From Pseudomonas brassicacearum (lineage in GTDB: Bacteria > Pseudomonadota > Gammaproteobacteria > Pseudomonadales > Pseudomonadaceae), in assembly GCF_003732265.1 (NCBI RefSeq), contig NZ_MOBK01000006.1:930001-994000 (forward strand): DNA of 64,000 nt. The letters are read 5' to 3'. The position numbers and the translations under genes were made by a program. Position 1 is the stretch's first letter. Every line of letters starts with the position of its first letter. Of this stretch, positions 17,389 to 26,454 are shown in pieces. Below the pieces are notes generated by a model that searched no databases, was not told the origin of the DNA, and saw only the letters and a program-made list of their open reading frames with translations.

Positions 17389-19746
17389 ATGACCGCCGCC
17401 AAAAACCGCATTCTAGAGCTGCGTGCTGAGCTGGATCAGCACAACTATCGCTATCACGTGCTGGACGAGCCGAGTATTCCGGATGCCGAATACGATCGTT
17501 TGTTCCACGAGCTCAAGGCCCTCGAAGCGGCTAATCCGGAACTGATCACCAGCGATTCGCCGACCCAGCGCGTCGGCAGTGCGGCGTTGTCGGCGTTCAC
17601 CCAGGTGCGTCATGAAGTGCCGATGCTCAGCCTCGGCAACGCCTTCGAAGAAACCGACATGCGCGAGTTCGATCGTCGGGTGACGGAAGGTCTGGACTTG
17701 CCGGTCGGCGATCTGTTCGGTGGCGGTGCGGCGGTGGAATACAGTTGCGAACCCAAGCTCGATGGCCTGGCGGTCAGCTTGCTGTATCAGGACGGTGTGT
17801 TGGTGCGCGGCGCGACGCGTGGCGACGGCACCACCGGCGAAGACATCAGCGTCAACGTGCGCACCGTGCGCAACATCCCGCTCAAACTGCACGGCACCGG
17901 CTGGCCGGCGACCCTGGAAGTGCGCGGCGAAGTGTTCATGTCCAAGGCCGGTTTCGAGCGGCTCAACGCCAGCCAGCTAGAAGTCGGCGGCAAGACTTTC
18001 GCCAACCCGCGTAACGCGGCAGCCGGCAGCTTGCGACAGCTGGATTCGAAGATCACCGCCAACCGTCCGCTGGAATTCTGCTGCTACGGTATCGGCCAGA
18101 TTTCGGCCGATATTGCCGACACGCACATTGGTAATCTCAAGCAGCTTCAGGTGTGGGGCATGCCGATCAGTCATGAGCTGAAACTGGCGCACGGCATCGA
18201 CGAATGCCTGGATTACTACCGCGACATCGGCGAACGCCGCAACGGGCTCGCGTATGAAATCGACGGGGTGGTGTTCAAGGTCAACAGCATCGCCTCTCAG
18301 CGTGAGTTGGGTTTCCGCGCTCGCGAGCCGCGCTGGGCAATCGCGCACAAATTCCCGGCCATGGAGGAACTCACCGAGTTGCTCGACGTCGAGTTCCAGG
18401 TCGGCCGTACCGGCGCCGTCACGCCGGTGGCGCGCTTGAAACCGGTCAAAGTGGCCGGTGTCACCGTGGCCAACGCGACGTTGCACAACATGGATGAGGT
18501 CGCGCGGCTGGGTCTGATGATTGGCGACACCGTCATCATCCGTCGCGCGGGCGACGTGATTCCGCAAGTGGTGCAAGTGGTGCTCGAGCGGCGTCCGGAC
18601 AATGCCCGGCCAGTACAGATTCCCGAGCAGTGCCCGGTGTGCGGCTCGCAGGTCGAGCGCACGCAGCTGGTCAAGCGCAGCAAAGGCCGCGAGACCGTCA
18701 GCGAGGGCGCGGTGTACCGCTGCGTCGGTCGCCTGGCCTGCGGTGCGCAGCTCAAGCAGGCGATCATTCACTTCGTTTCCCGTCGTGCCATGGACATCGA
18801 AGGCCTGGGCGACAAGAGCGTCGAGCAACTGGTCGATGAAGGCCTGGTGAGGTCGCCGGCGGATCTGTATGCCCTGAAGTTCGACGACATTGTCGATCTG
18901 GAAGGGTTTGCCGAGGTTTCGAGCAACAAGTTGCTGAGCGCGATCGAAGACAGCAAAAAGCCGGGCCTGGCGCGGTTTATCTACGCCCTCGGGATTCCCG
19001 ATGTCGGCGAAGAGACGGCCAAGGTGCTGGCGCGTTCTCTGGGGTCGCTGGAGCGGGTTCAGCAGGCATTGCCGCACGTGCTCACGTACTTGCCGGACGT
19101 CGGCCTGGAAGTGGCTCACGAGATCCACAGCTTCTTTGAAGATGCGCATAACCAGCAAGTGATCGAGGACCTGCTCAAGCACGACCTGCAGATTCAGGAT
19201 CAGGGCAAGTTGGGGGCCGAGTTCGCGGCCAGCACCACGCTCGGCGGGTTTCTCGACAAGCTGCACATTCCTTCGGTCGGACCGGGTGGGGCGCAGAAAC
19301 TGGCGGATCGGTTTGGTTCATTGGAAGGTGTGTTCGGTGCGGATTGGCTGGACATGCGTCAGGCGTTGCCGGAGAAACAGGCCAATTCGGTTCGCGAGTT
19401 TTTTGCGGTCGAGGACAATCGCCTGCTCGCTGAGGCTGCCGAGAAGCAGTTGCGCGATTTCGGCATGCATTGGCAGAGCGAGAAGAAAGTCGTCGAAGGA
19501 TTGCCGCTGGCCGGACAGACCTGGGTGCTGACCGGTTCGCTGGAGTTGATGAGCCGCGACGTCGCCAAGGACAAGCTTGAAAGCCTGGGTGCCAAGGTGG
19601 CGGGCTCGGTGTCGGCCAAGACCCATTGCGTGGTGGCGGGGCCGGGAGCGGGTTCCAAGTTGGCCAAGGCCAACGAGCTGGGGTTGAAGGTGCTCGATGA
19701 AGAAGCGTTCGTCGAGTTCCTCAGTAAGCACGGCATTTTGGTCTGA
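17389..19746 (+). CDS. ligA: NAD-dependent DNA ligase LigA
   Basis: 785 residues from the ATG at 17389; an upstream TTG in frame lies within a leader hairpin and is rejected. The order of domains is complete: Ia domain (YHVLDEPSIPDAEYDRL), adenylation domain with the nucleotidyl Lys123 in KLDG, OB fold, four-Cys zinc finger (CPVCG...CVGRLACG), helix-hairpin-helix repeats, and a C-terminal BRCT domain (about 705-785). The zinc finger carries an insertion of about ten residues relative to E. coli, and a short glycine-rich insertion precedes Lys123. It seals nicks in replication and repair. Confidence 0.97.
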   Translation: MTAAKNRILELRAELDQHNYRYHVLDEPSIPDAEYDRLFHELKALEAANPELITSDSPTQRVGSAALSAFTQVRHEVPMLSLGNAFEETDMREFDRRVTEGLDLPVGDLFGGGAAVEYSCEPKLDGLAVSLLYQDGVLVRGATRGDGTTGEDISVNVRTVRNIPLKLHGTGWPATLEVRGEVFMSKAGFERLNASQLEVGGKTFANPRNAAAGSLRQLDSKITANRPLEFCCYGIGQISADIADTHIGNLKQLQVWGMPISHELKLAHGIDECLDYYRDIGERRNGLAYEIDGVVFKVNSIASQRELGFRAREPRWAIAHKFPAMEELTELLDVEFQVGRTGAVTPVARLKPVKVAGVTVANATLHNMDEVARLGLMIGDTVIIRRAGDVIPQVVQVVLERRPDNARPVQIPEQCPVCGSQVERTQLVKRSKGRETVSEGAVYRCVGRLACGAQLKQAIIHFVSRRAMDIEGLGDKSVEQLVDEGLVRSPADLYALKFDDIVDLEGFAEVSSNKLLSAIEDSKKPGLARFIYALGIPDVGEETAKVLARSLGSLERVQQALPHVLTYLPDVGLEVAHEIHSFFEDAHNQQVIEDLLKHDLQIQDQGKLGAEFAASTTLGGFLDKLHIPSVGPGGAQKLADRFGSLEGVFGADWLDMRQALPEKQANSVREFFAVEDNRLLAEAAEKQLRDFGMHWQSEKKVVEGLPLAGQTWVLTGSLELMSRDVAKDKLESLGAKVAGSVSAKTHCVVAGPGAGSKLAKANELGLKVLDEEAFVEFLSKHGILV

Positions 19747-19755
19747 CACAAAACC

Positions 19756-19881
19756 TGTGGCGAGGGAGCTTGTCGGATCGCCGCACCGTCCCGCTGGAGC
19801 GCGAAGCGGTCCTCATGATGCTTGCGCCTGCTGCGCAGTCGAGCGGGACGGTGCGGTGATCCGACAAGCTCCCTCGCCACA
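19756..19881. repeat. Extended REP-like doublet with 40-base arms
   Basis: Arms of 40 bases (19756-19795 and 19842-19881) are inverted with one mismatch. The outer 17 bases match the element at 17198, but a block of about 16 bases (TCGGATCGCCGCACCG) is added in the left arm and its complement in the right arm, before the inner parts resemble each other again. It is located between ligA and the metallopeptidase gene. Confidence 0.85.
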
Positions 19882-19955
19882 ATTGTGATTCAAAACCCGG
19901 AACGATCTTAGTGTGGCAATGATCTAGTCTTGGCAAGCCCCAGGGAGAGATCGCC

Positions 19956-21122
19956 ATGTACCGTTTCTTCGAACAGCTCAGCTCGCGCATCGCAGCGCCT
20001 TTCATGGGCGACAGCTCGCGCAACAGCAAGATCTGGCAATGCCGCTGCGGGCAGTCGCTGTTCTTTCGCAACAGTCAGTGCCTGGCCTGTTCGGCGGCGT
20101 TGGGCTATCAGCCTGAACAGAGTCGCTTGTCGTCGCTGCAACCGGGTCAACAGGCTGATACCTGGCTGCTCGATGCCGACCCGCAGGCCGGTGTGTTCCG
20201 CCGCTGCGCCAATCTCGATTCCCCGGCTGCGTGCAACTGGCTGCTCCGGGCCAATGACCACGATGCGCTCTGCATCGCCTGTAGCCTGAACCACACCATC
20301 CCTGACCTGTCGATTCCCGAAAACCACGAACGCTGGCGCAAGGTCGAAACAGCCAAGCGGCGACTGGTCGCGCAGTTGGTCAGCCTCGGTTTGCAGGTGA
20401 TACCCAAAACCGTCGATGAAGAAACCGGCCTGGCGTTTGACTTTATCGGTGTCGACCTCGAAGGCAAATCACCGACCACCGGTCACGCCAACGGCCTGAT
20501 CACCCTCGACATCAAAGAAGCCGATGACGCCCACCGCGAGCAGGTCCGGGTGCAGATGCACGAGCCCTATCGCACGTTGCTCGGGCATTTTCGGCATGAG
20601 GTCGGGCATTATTACTGGGATCGGCTGATCGCCAACAGCCATTGGCTGGAACCGTTTCGCGGACTGTTCGGTGACGAGCGCGCCAGCTACGCAGAAGCGC
20701 TGGAACGGCATTACCAGCAAGGCGCGCCACTCGACTGGCAACTGCAGTGCGTCAGCGCCTACGCCACCATGCACCCGTGGGAAGACTGGGCGGAAACCTG
20801 GGCGCATTACCTGCACATGATGGATGCGGTGGACACCGCGCTGGGGTTCGGCATGAGTGCGCGGGAATTGGATTTCGATTACCAGCCATTCCCGTCGAGC
20901 ACGCTCTACGACCCACAGCACCCCGGCGGCGCGGCATTCCTGTCGTTCGTCAATGCGTGGATCGAGTTGGCGGGCATGCTCAATGAACTGTCGCGCAGCA
21001 TGGGCCAGCCGGATTTCTACCCGTTCGTCCTGCCGCCGGCGGTGATCGCCAAGCTGCACTTCATTCACCTGGTGATCCAGCAAGAAGGCGGCAGGGCGGA
21101 TGAGGTGCTGCAAGACCTCTGA
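19956..21122 (+). CDS. Putative zinc-binding metallopeptidase (Peptidase_Mx type)
   Basis: 388 residues. The N terminus has a zinc-ribbon-like set of cysteines (Cys29, Cys31, Cys42, Cys45). The middle has the catalytic metal motif His214-Glu-Val-Gly-His218 followed by YYWD, and an acidic stretch (EDWAETWAHYLH) probably supplies the third ligand. No signal peptide is visible, so it is probably cytosolic. This matches a family described only as putative zinc-binding metallopeptidase; the substrate is unknown. It is alone between two unrelated loci, with REP-like repeats upstream and ffs downstream. GGGAGAG precedes the ATG. Confidence 0.82.
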   Translation: MYRFFEQLSSRIAAPFMGDSSRNSKIWQCRCGQSLFFRNSQCLACSAALGYQPEQSRLSSLQPGQQADTWLLDADPQAGVFRRCANLDSPAACNWLLRANDHDALCIACSLNHTIPDLSIPENHERWRKVETAKRRLVAQLVSLGLQVIPKTVDEETGLAFDFIGVDLEGKSPTTGHANGLITLDIKEADDAHREQVRVQMHEPYRTLLGHFRHEVGHYYWDRLIANSHWLEPFRGLFGDERASYAEALERHYQQGAPLDWQLQCVSAYATMHPWEDWAETWAHYLHMMDAVDTALGFGMSARELDFDYQPFPSSTLYDPQHPGGAAFLSFVNAWIELAGMLNELSRSMGQPDFYPFVLPPAVIAKLHFIHLVIQQEGGRADEVLQDL

Positions 21123-21255
21123 CCATCACCCCAACTGGCGACTGCTTCGCAGCCGAACGCAGCCTCGCGCTGCTCGTCAGCTGCTACAGGGTGAGGTGTT
21201 TCACTGGGATTGCATGTCCTTGAAGCCGTTCATGTTTTTTAATCCGCGCCAACGG

Positions 21256-21283
21256 TTGTAACTTCGTCTCAGATAGGTACAAT
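21256..21283 (+). promoter_or_regulatory. Promoter of ffs
   Basis: A -35 element TTGTAA at 21256-21261, a 16-base spacer and a -10 element TACAAT at 21278-21283 give a good sigma-70 promoter. Transcription would start near 21290, about 25 bases upstream of the mature 4.5S RNA. Confidence 0.75.
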
Positions 21284-21315
21284 GGCGCGGCTCGCCGTCA
21301 GGTGAGCGTCGTTAT

Positions 21316-21427
21316 GGTGACCCCATCGGTCCCCCCGCAACGATTACCCGTGAACCTGGTCAGAGCCGGAAGGCAGCAGCCACAGCGGGAACATTGTGTG
21401 CCGGGGTGTGGCTGGTGGGGTTGCCTC
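21316..21427 (+). ncRNA. ffs: 4.5S RNA of the signal recognition particle
   Basis: The conserved apical segment GGTCAGAGCCGGAAGGCAGC and the partner strand GTGTGCCGGGGTGTGGCTGG are diagnostic for the SRP RNA. The 5' part CCCGCAACGATTA aligns with E. coli CCCGCAACGCTA. The ends fold into one long helix (TGACCCCA with TGGGGTTG, and an outer CGTTATGG with CCATAACG at 21310 and 21434), so the mature ends are approximate. It binds Ffh and guides ribosomes making membrane proteins to FtsY. Its own promoter lies upstream and a terminator follows. Confidence 0.95.
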
Positions 21428-21437
21428 CATAACGCAC

Positions 21438-21459
21438 CGCGAATCCTCTTTCGCGTTTT
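21438..21459 (+). terminator. Terminator of ffs
   Basis: Stem CGCGAA/TTCGCG with a six-base loop followed by TTTT, about ten bases after the mature RNA. Confidence 0.8.
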
Positions 21460-21732
21460 CTCTCTGAAAATATTTTTGTCGTTCCGCCATGGATCATCTC
21501 CAGGGTGGTTTCTCGTCGTTTGCGGTTTTTCAGAACGAACATTTCACTTCTGCACCGATATTCACTGCTGCACGAAGGCTTGGACAAGGCCTGGTCAAGC
21601 TGCGAGCATTGCGCACCCTCGTCAGACTGGCGCGAGGTGTTTCAGTCAGATTGATCTGCAGTCTTGCAGGGCCATCAAATGCGCGTCCGGGATGACACGC
21701 CATTCTTCCGCTAGCGACAGCGAGCCTGATTC
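21460..21732. other. Gap between ffs and the GGDEF-EAL gene
   Basis: About 270 bases with no gene I can support. A short open frame at 21489-21695 has no recognisable start signal or family. The stretch presumably holds the promoter of the following gene, but no clear element was recognised. Confidence 0.6.
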
Positions 21733-23433
21733 ATGGATGAGAAGTACCGCAGGGCTGTGGATGCCGCCGCGATTTTTTCCGAGACCGACCTGAGCGGCCG
21801 GATCACCTACGTCAATGACCAATTCTGTGCCGTGTCCGGCTATAGCCGTGAAGAGCTGGTCGGCCAGAATCATCGTCTGCTCAATTCCGGCGAGCATTCC
21901 TCCGAATTCTTTTCTGCCATGTGGCGCACCATTGCGCTGGGCAGCGTGTGGAAAGGCGAGATCTGCAATCGCGCCAAGGACGGCAGCCTGTACTGGGTCG
22001 ACAGCACCATGGTGCCGGTGCTTGATGATGCCACCGGGCGGGTCGATCGATACCTGTCGATCCGGTTCGACATCAGTGAAAAACGCGAGTTGCTGCATAC
22101 CTTGCAATGGCGGGTCGGGCATGACGTGCTGACCGGGCTGCCCAATCGTGCGTACCTCTCGGACCTGCTGGATCAGGCGCTGGAGTTCTCCCGGCTGGAA
22201 GACATTCCGCTGGCGGTGTGCATGCTCGATCTCGACGGGTTTAAAGCGGTCAACGACGGCTATGGCCATGCCAGCGGTGATGTGTTGCTGGTGGAGGTGG
22301 CCAGGCGTTTGCGTGGCATCGTCCGGGGCGAAGATGTGGTGGCGCGCCTGGCGGGCGACGAATTTGTGCTGGTGTTGCGTCACGTGCGTGATCTGCCGGA
22401 ATTGCGTGCGGCGCTGAACCGGGTGCTGGGTGCGATTTCGGCGCCGTACGTGCTGCATGGCAAGGACGTCCATGTGTTCGCCAGCATCGGGGTCACGCTG
22501 TTTCCCCTCGACAATCACGATGCTGAAACCCTGTTGCGTCACGCCGATCAAGCCATGTACGTGGCCAAGCAGCGTGGACGCAACCGTTTTCACCTGTTCG
22601 ACGTGACTCGGGATCAAGAGGTCAAGGCGACTCACCAGACCGTCCAGCGCGTTCGTCAGGCGCTGGCAGGCGGTGAGTTGCGTCTGCATTTCCAGCCCAA
22701 GGTCAACATGCGCCTGGGTGAGGTTGTCGGTTTCGAGGCGCTGTTGCGCTGGGCGCATCCGCAAAACGGCCTGATACGGGCCAGGGACTTCTTGCCCGCA
22801 GTGGAAGAGACGGACCTGATCATCGACATCGGCGAATGGGTGATGGATCAGGTCCTGGCGCAATTGCACCGCTGGCAACAGGCGGGGCAGTGCTGGCCGA
22901 TCAGCCTGAACATCGCGGCCCGGCATTTTCAGCGCGCGGATTTTGTTGACCGGCTCAAGCAGGTACTCGCGCGGCACGCCGAGGTTCCTGCGCAGATGCT
23001 TGACCTGGAAATCGTCGAGTCGGTGGCCATCGAGAATATCCACCACGTCAGCGTCTGCTTGCAGGCTTGTCAGGCGCTGGGGGTGCAGTTTTCGCTGGGT
23101 GACTTTGGCACCGGTTATTCGTCCCTGAGCTACCTCAAGCGTCTGCGCACGCAAACCATCAAGATTGATAAGACATTCGTGCGCGACATGCTGGAGGATC
23201 GCGATGACCTGGCACTGACCACCGCGGTTATTGGTCTGGCCCGGGCGTTTGGCCGGAAGGTGATTGCCGAGGGGCTGGAAAGCGTCGAGCACGGTGAGTT
23301 GTTGCTGAAATTGGGCTGCGAGGTTGCCCAAGGCTATTTCATCGCCCGGCCAATGCCGCCAGAACAGGTGCCTGGCTGGGTGGCGGGGTTTGTGGTGCCT
23401 GCGCAATGGCAAGCAGTGACTACGTCCCTGTAG
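21733..23433 (+). CDS. PAS-GGDEF-EAL protein (cyclic di-GMP metabolism)
   Basis: 566 residues without membrane segments. PAS domain about 8-115, GGDEF domain about 125-290 and EAL domain about 305-560. The cyclase motif is AGDEF (207-211), usually active, with an RxxD I-site at 198-201. In the EAL domain Glu335 (of EAL), Asn393, Glu426, Lys477, Glu513 and Gln533 are present, but the usual DDFGTG is GDFGTG: Gly456 replaces the first metal-binding Asp. Phosphodiesterase activity may therefore be lost, leaving a cyclase or a c-di-GMP binding role. The 3' end overlaps the convergent binding-protein gene by 14 bases. Confidence 0.93.
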   Translation: MDEKYRRAVDAAAIFSETDLSGRITYVNDQFCAVSGYSREELVGQNHRLLNSGEHSSEFFSAMWRTIALGSVWKGEICNRAKDGSLYWVDSTMVPVLDDATGRVDRYLSIRFDISEKRELLHTLQWRVGHDVLTGLPNRAYLSDLLDQALEFSRLEDIPLAVCMLDLDGFKAVNDGYGHASGDVLLVEVARRLRGIVRGEDVVARLAGDEFVLVLRHVRDLPELRAALNRVLGAISAPYVLHGKDVHVFASIGVTLFPLDNHDAETLLRHADQAMYVAKQRGRNRFHLFDVTRDQEVKATHQTVQRVRQALAGGELRLHFQPKVNMRLGEVVGFEALLRWAHPQNGLIRARDFLPAVEETDLIIDIGEWVMDQVLAQLHRWQQAGQCWPISLNIAARHFQRADFVDRLKQVLARHAEVPAQMLDLEIVESVAIENIHHVSVCLQACQALGVQFSLGDFGTGYSSLSYLKRLRTQTIKIDKTFVRDMLEDRDDLALTTAVIGLARAFGRKVIAEGLESVEHGELLLKLGCEVAQGYFIARPMPPEQVPGWVAGFVVPAQWQAVTTSL

Positions 23434-24175
23434 GGTTTGCGGGGGTGCCGATGTACAGCCGGATGATGTCATCAATCTCCCCGGACATTTTCATCCGCAA
23501 CAACGTGCGCAGAATGCGCTGCACCGGCACTTTGGGGTCGTTGCGCACGTAGCAACCGACATTCTGTTCCTGCAATACGGCCACCGCTTTCAATTGCCGG
23601 TCGGGCAGCAGGCGCTGATTGAACCAGTCCAGTGTCCATTGATTGCTCACGGCATAGCGATAGCGTCCGGCATTGAGTTTTTCCAGCACTTGTTCCTGAT
23701 TGCGCGCGTCTTCGCGGCGCAAGCGATCGGCGTCGAACAAGGGTTGCAGCGTCGGGTAGTTGTAACCGAGCACCGTGCCGACCGGTTGCCGAGGCAAATG
23801 AGCGGGTGTCACCGAGTCTGGCGAATCCGGCAGGGCGATCAACACGTCGTGCTGAAACCACAGCGGAATGCTCCAGATGTAGTCGCCGGACTGATTCGGC
23901 AGCCATGACTGCGCGGCATAACAACGCACATCGACCTCGCCGTGTTCCATGGCGTTTTGCACCCGGGCCCGGGGCAGTACGTGAAATTCCGCCGGCATTC
24001 CCACCTGAGTAGCCAGGCTGAGCATCACGTCATACAAAATGCCCTGGGTCAGGCGGCCATGATCCAGTTGCACCATCGGCATCGCCCAACTGTCGGGCAC
24101 GACAAAGCGCAACGGCGCTTCGGCAGCGGCGACGCTCACACTTATCCACAGCAATGCCCCCAAGGCACAACGCAT
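23420..24175 (-). CDS. Periplasmic solute-binding protein, SBP family 3
   Basis: 251 residues when started at the ATG at 24175, which gives a clean signal peptide (MRCALGALLWISVSVAAA). A longer in-frame extension would run across the dnaX start and is rejected. The body resembles family 3 periplasmic amino-acid-binding proteins (LRFVVPDSWAMPMV at the start, LPRQPVGTVLGYNYP at the hinge region). No permease or ATPase gene is adjacent, so it may serve a distant transporter or be an orphan sensor-type protein. The ligand is unknown. Confidence 0.75.
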   Translation of the reverse strand: MRCALGALLWISVSVAAAEAPLRFVVPDSWAMPMVQLDHGRLTQGILYDVMLSLATQVGMPAEFHVLPRARVQNAMEHGEVDVRCYAAQSWLPNQSGDYIWSIPLWFQHDVLIALPDSPDSVTPAHLPRQPVGTVLGYNYPTLQPLFDADRLRREDARNQEQVLEKLNAGRYRYAVSNQWTLDWFNQRLLPDRQLKAVAVLQEQNVGCYVRNDPKVPVQRILRTLLRMKMSGEIDDIIRLYIGTPANPTGT

Positions 24176-24318
24176 AAACGCTCCGGTACAGCGCAAAGCC
24201 GAGCCGATAAAAGCCCCCAAAGTGCAGCTTAGCCAGATTAGACGAGCACACCGGATGCAATTTTGGCCTTGCTCCGCTAGCATTAGCCGCTTCTGTTCCT
24301 TCGTTGCGACGGTTTTCG

Positions 24319-26388
24319 ATGAGTTATCAGGTTCTTGCACGTAAATGGCGTCCGCGCTCGTTCCGCGAAATGGTCGGCCAGACCCATGTGCTCAAGGCTC
24401 TGATCAATGCCTTGGACAGCCAGCGGCTGCACCACGCCTACCTGTTTACCGGTACGCGCGGGGTGGGCAAGACCACCATTGCGCGGATCATCGCCAAATG
24501 CCTGAACTGTGAAACAGGTATCACTTCGACGCCGTGCGGCGAGTGCTCGGTGTGCCGCGAAATCGATGAAGGGCGCTTTGTCGACCTGATCGAGATCGAC
24601 GCCGCGAGCCGGACCAAGGTCGAGGACACCCGCGAACTGCTCGACAACGTGCAGTACGCCCCGAGCCGCGGGCGCTTCAAGGTCTACCTGATCGACGAAG
24701 TGCACATGCTCTCCAGCCATTCCTTCAATGCGCTGTTGAAAACCCTTGAAGAGCCGCCACCCTACGTCAAGTTCATCCTGGCGACGACCGACCCGCAGAA
24801 ACTTCCTGCAACCATTCTGTCGCGCTGCCTGCAGTTCTCCCTGAAGAACATGACGCCGGAACGTGTGGTCGAGCATTTGACCCACGTGCTGGGTGTCGAG
24901 AACGTGCCGTTCGAAGACGATGCATTGTGGCTGCTGGGCCGTGCCGCCGATGGCTCGATGCGCGATGCCATGAGCCTCACCGACCAGGCCATCGCATTCG
25001 GTGAAGGCAAGGTCATGGCCGCCGACGTGCGGGCGATGCTCGGTACGCTGGATCACGGCCAGGTCTACGACGTTTTGCATGCATTGATCGAAGGTGACGC
25101 CAAGGCGTTGCTCGAAGGCGTTCGTCATCTGGCCGAGCAAGGCCCGGACTGGAACGGCGTGCTCTCGGAAATTCTCAACGTGCTGCACCGTGTCGCCATC
25201 GCCCAGGCCTTGCCTGAAGGCGTCGACAACGGGCACGGCGACCGTGACCGGGTGCTGGCACTGGCCCAGGCGTTGCCGGCTGAAGACGTACAGTTTTATT
25301 ACCAGATGGGCCTGATCGGCCGGCGTGATCTGCCGCTGGCACCGGACCCGCGTGGTGGCTTTGAAATGGTCCTGCTGCGGATGCTGGCCTTCCGGCCTGC
25401 GGACACGGCGGACGCCCCGAGGCAACCGCTAAAGCCAGTGGGGATCAGCCAGGCCACAGTTGATTCCGCAAATTCAGTGGCTGCCGCGCCGGTTGTTGCG
25501 CCGGTAGTCGCTGCGGCAGTTGCACCTGTCCCCGTTGTTGCCGCTCCAGTTCCCGCGCCGGAACCTGAACCGGTCGCGCCGGTTGTCGTGCCTGAACCCG
25601 TGGTTGAGCTCGTCGCGGTCGAGGAAGTCGTCGACCTGCCGTGGAACGACCCGGTCGTTCCTGAAGTCGTGCAGCAACCTGCCGTCGAGCCGGTGCTGGA
25701 AACTGCCAGCGAGCAGCCCGAGTTGCCGCCAATGCCGTTGCCAACGCCGGACAGCGTGGTGCCGGACGCGCCGGAATGGGCCGCTGCGCCGATCCCGGAA
25801 CCGTCCGTGGCCGACGTTGATGCCGCCACCCCGGGCGTGGACCTGGACGATGAGCCGCCGCTGGATGAGGATTACATCGAGCCGGACATGGACTCGGCCT
25901 ACAGTTACCTGGATGAACTGGCCAGCGAACACACCGCCGAACCCGCCCCGGAACCGGAGCCTGAACCCGCGGCGATGCCGGCCACCGGTCTGGCGCTGCA
26001 ATGGCTGGAAATGTTCCCGAAGCTGCCGATTTCCGGCATGACGGGGAGCATTGCCGCCAACTGCACGCTGATTTCCGTCGAGGGTGATCACTGGCTGATG
26101 CACCTGGACCCGGCTCACAGCGCCTTGTTCAACGCGACCCAGCAACGTCGTCTCAACGATGCGCTGAACCAGTTTCACGGGCGCACGCTGACTCTGAGCA
26201 TGGAGCTGATCAAGCCTGAGCAGGAAACCCCGGCCCAGGCCGCGTCCCGGCGCCGTGCCAACCGTCAGCGCGAGGCCGAGGAATCGATCCACGGTGATCC
26301 GTTCATCCAGCAAATGATGCAACAGTTCGGTGCGGTGATCCGTAACGATACTATTGAACCTGTCGACGCTCTGGTCAGTCAGGGCTAA
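24319..26388 (+). CDS. dnaX: DNA polymerase III subunit tau (and possibly gamma)
   Basis: 689 residues from the ATG at 24319 (MSYQVLARKWRPRSF, the conserved start). AAA+ clamp-loader domain with Walker A GTRGVGKTT at 45-53, a cysteine zinc module (Cys64, Cys73, Cys76, Cys79) and Walker B with DEVH at 126-129. Residues about 385-560 form a Pro/Val/Glu/Ala-rich linker, followed by a C-terminal domain that in tau binds the polymerase and helicase. No A-rich slippery site like that of E. coli dnaX was noticed, so whether gamma is made is open. First of the dnaX-ybaB-recR series. Confidence 0.96.
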   Translation: MSYQVLARKWRPRSFREMVGQTHVLKALINALDSQRLHHAYLFTGTRGVGKTTIARIIAKCLNCETGITSTPCGECSVCREIDEGRFVDLIEIDAASRTKVEDTRELLDNVQYAPSRGRFKVYLIDEVHMLSSHSFNALLKTLEEPPPYVKFILATTDPQKLPATILSRCLQFSLKNMTPERVVEHLTHVLGVENVPFEDDALWLLGRAADGSMRDAMSLTDQAIAFGEGKVMAADVRAMLGTLDHGQVYDVLHALIEGDAKALLEGVRHLAEQGPDWNGVLSEILNVLHRVAIAQALPEGVDNGHGDRDRVLALAQALPAEDVQFYYQMGLIGRRDLPLAPDPRGGFEMVLLRMLAFRPADTADAPRQPLKPVGISQATVDSANSVAAAPVVAPVVAAAVAPVPVVAAPVPAPEPEPVAPVVVPEPVVELVAVEEVVDLPWNDPVVPEVVQQPAVEPVLETASEQPELPPMPLPTPDSVVPDAPEWAAAPIPEPSVADVDAATPGVDLDDEPPLDEDYIEPDMDSAYSYLDELASEHTAEPAPEPEPEPAAMPATGLALQWLEMFPKLPISGMTGSIAANCTLISVEGDHWLMHLDPAHSALFNATQQRRLNDALNQFHGRTLTLSMELIKPEQETPAQAASRRRANRQREAEESIHGDPFIQQMMQQFGAVIRNDTIEPVDALVSQG

Positions 26389-26454
26389 TAACTGAAGGCG
26401 TTCGGTCAACAGGGCCGGACGCTGTTTAATCCAAGTACTTTTGAGGTGATTCCC

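Noticed and set aside
21489..21695. Short frame between ffs and the GGDEF-EAL gene
   Set aside because: No start signal, no recognisable motif and unusual composition; not enough to call a gene.
24176..24340. N-terminal extension of the periplasmic binding protein
   Set aside because: It crosses the dnaX start and lacks a signal peptide, whereas the ATG at 24175 gives a clean one.
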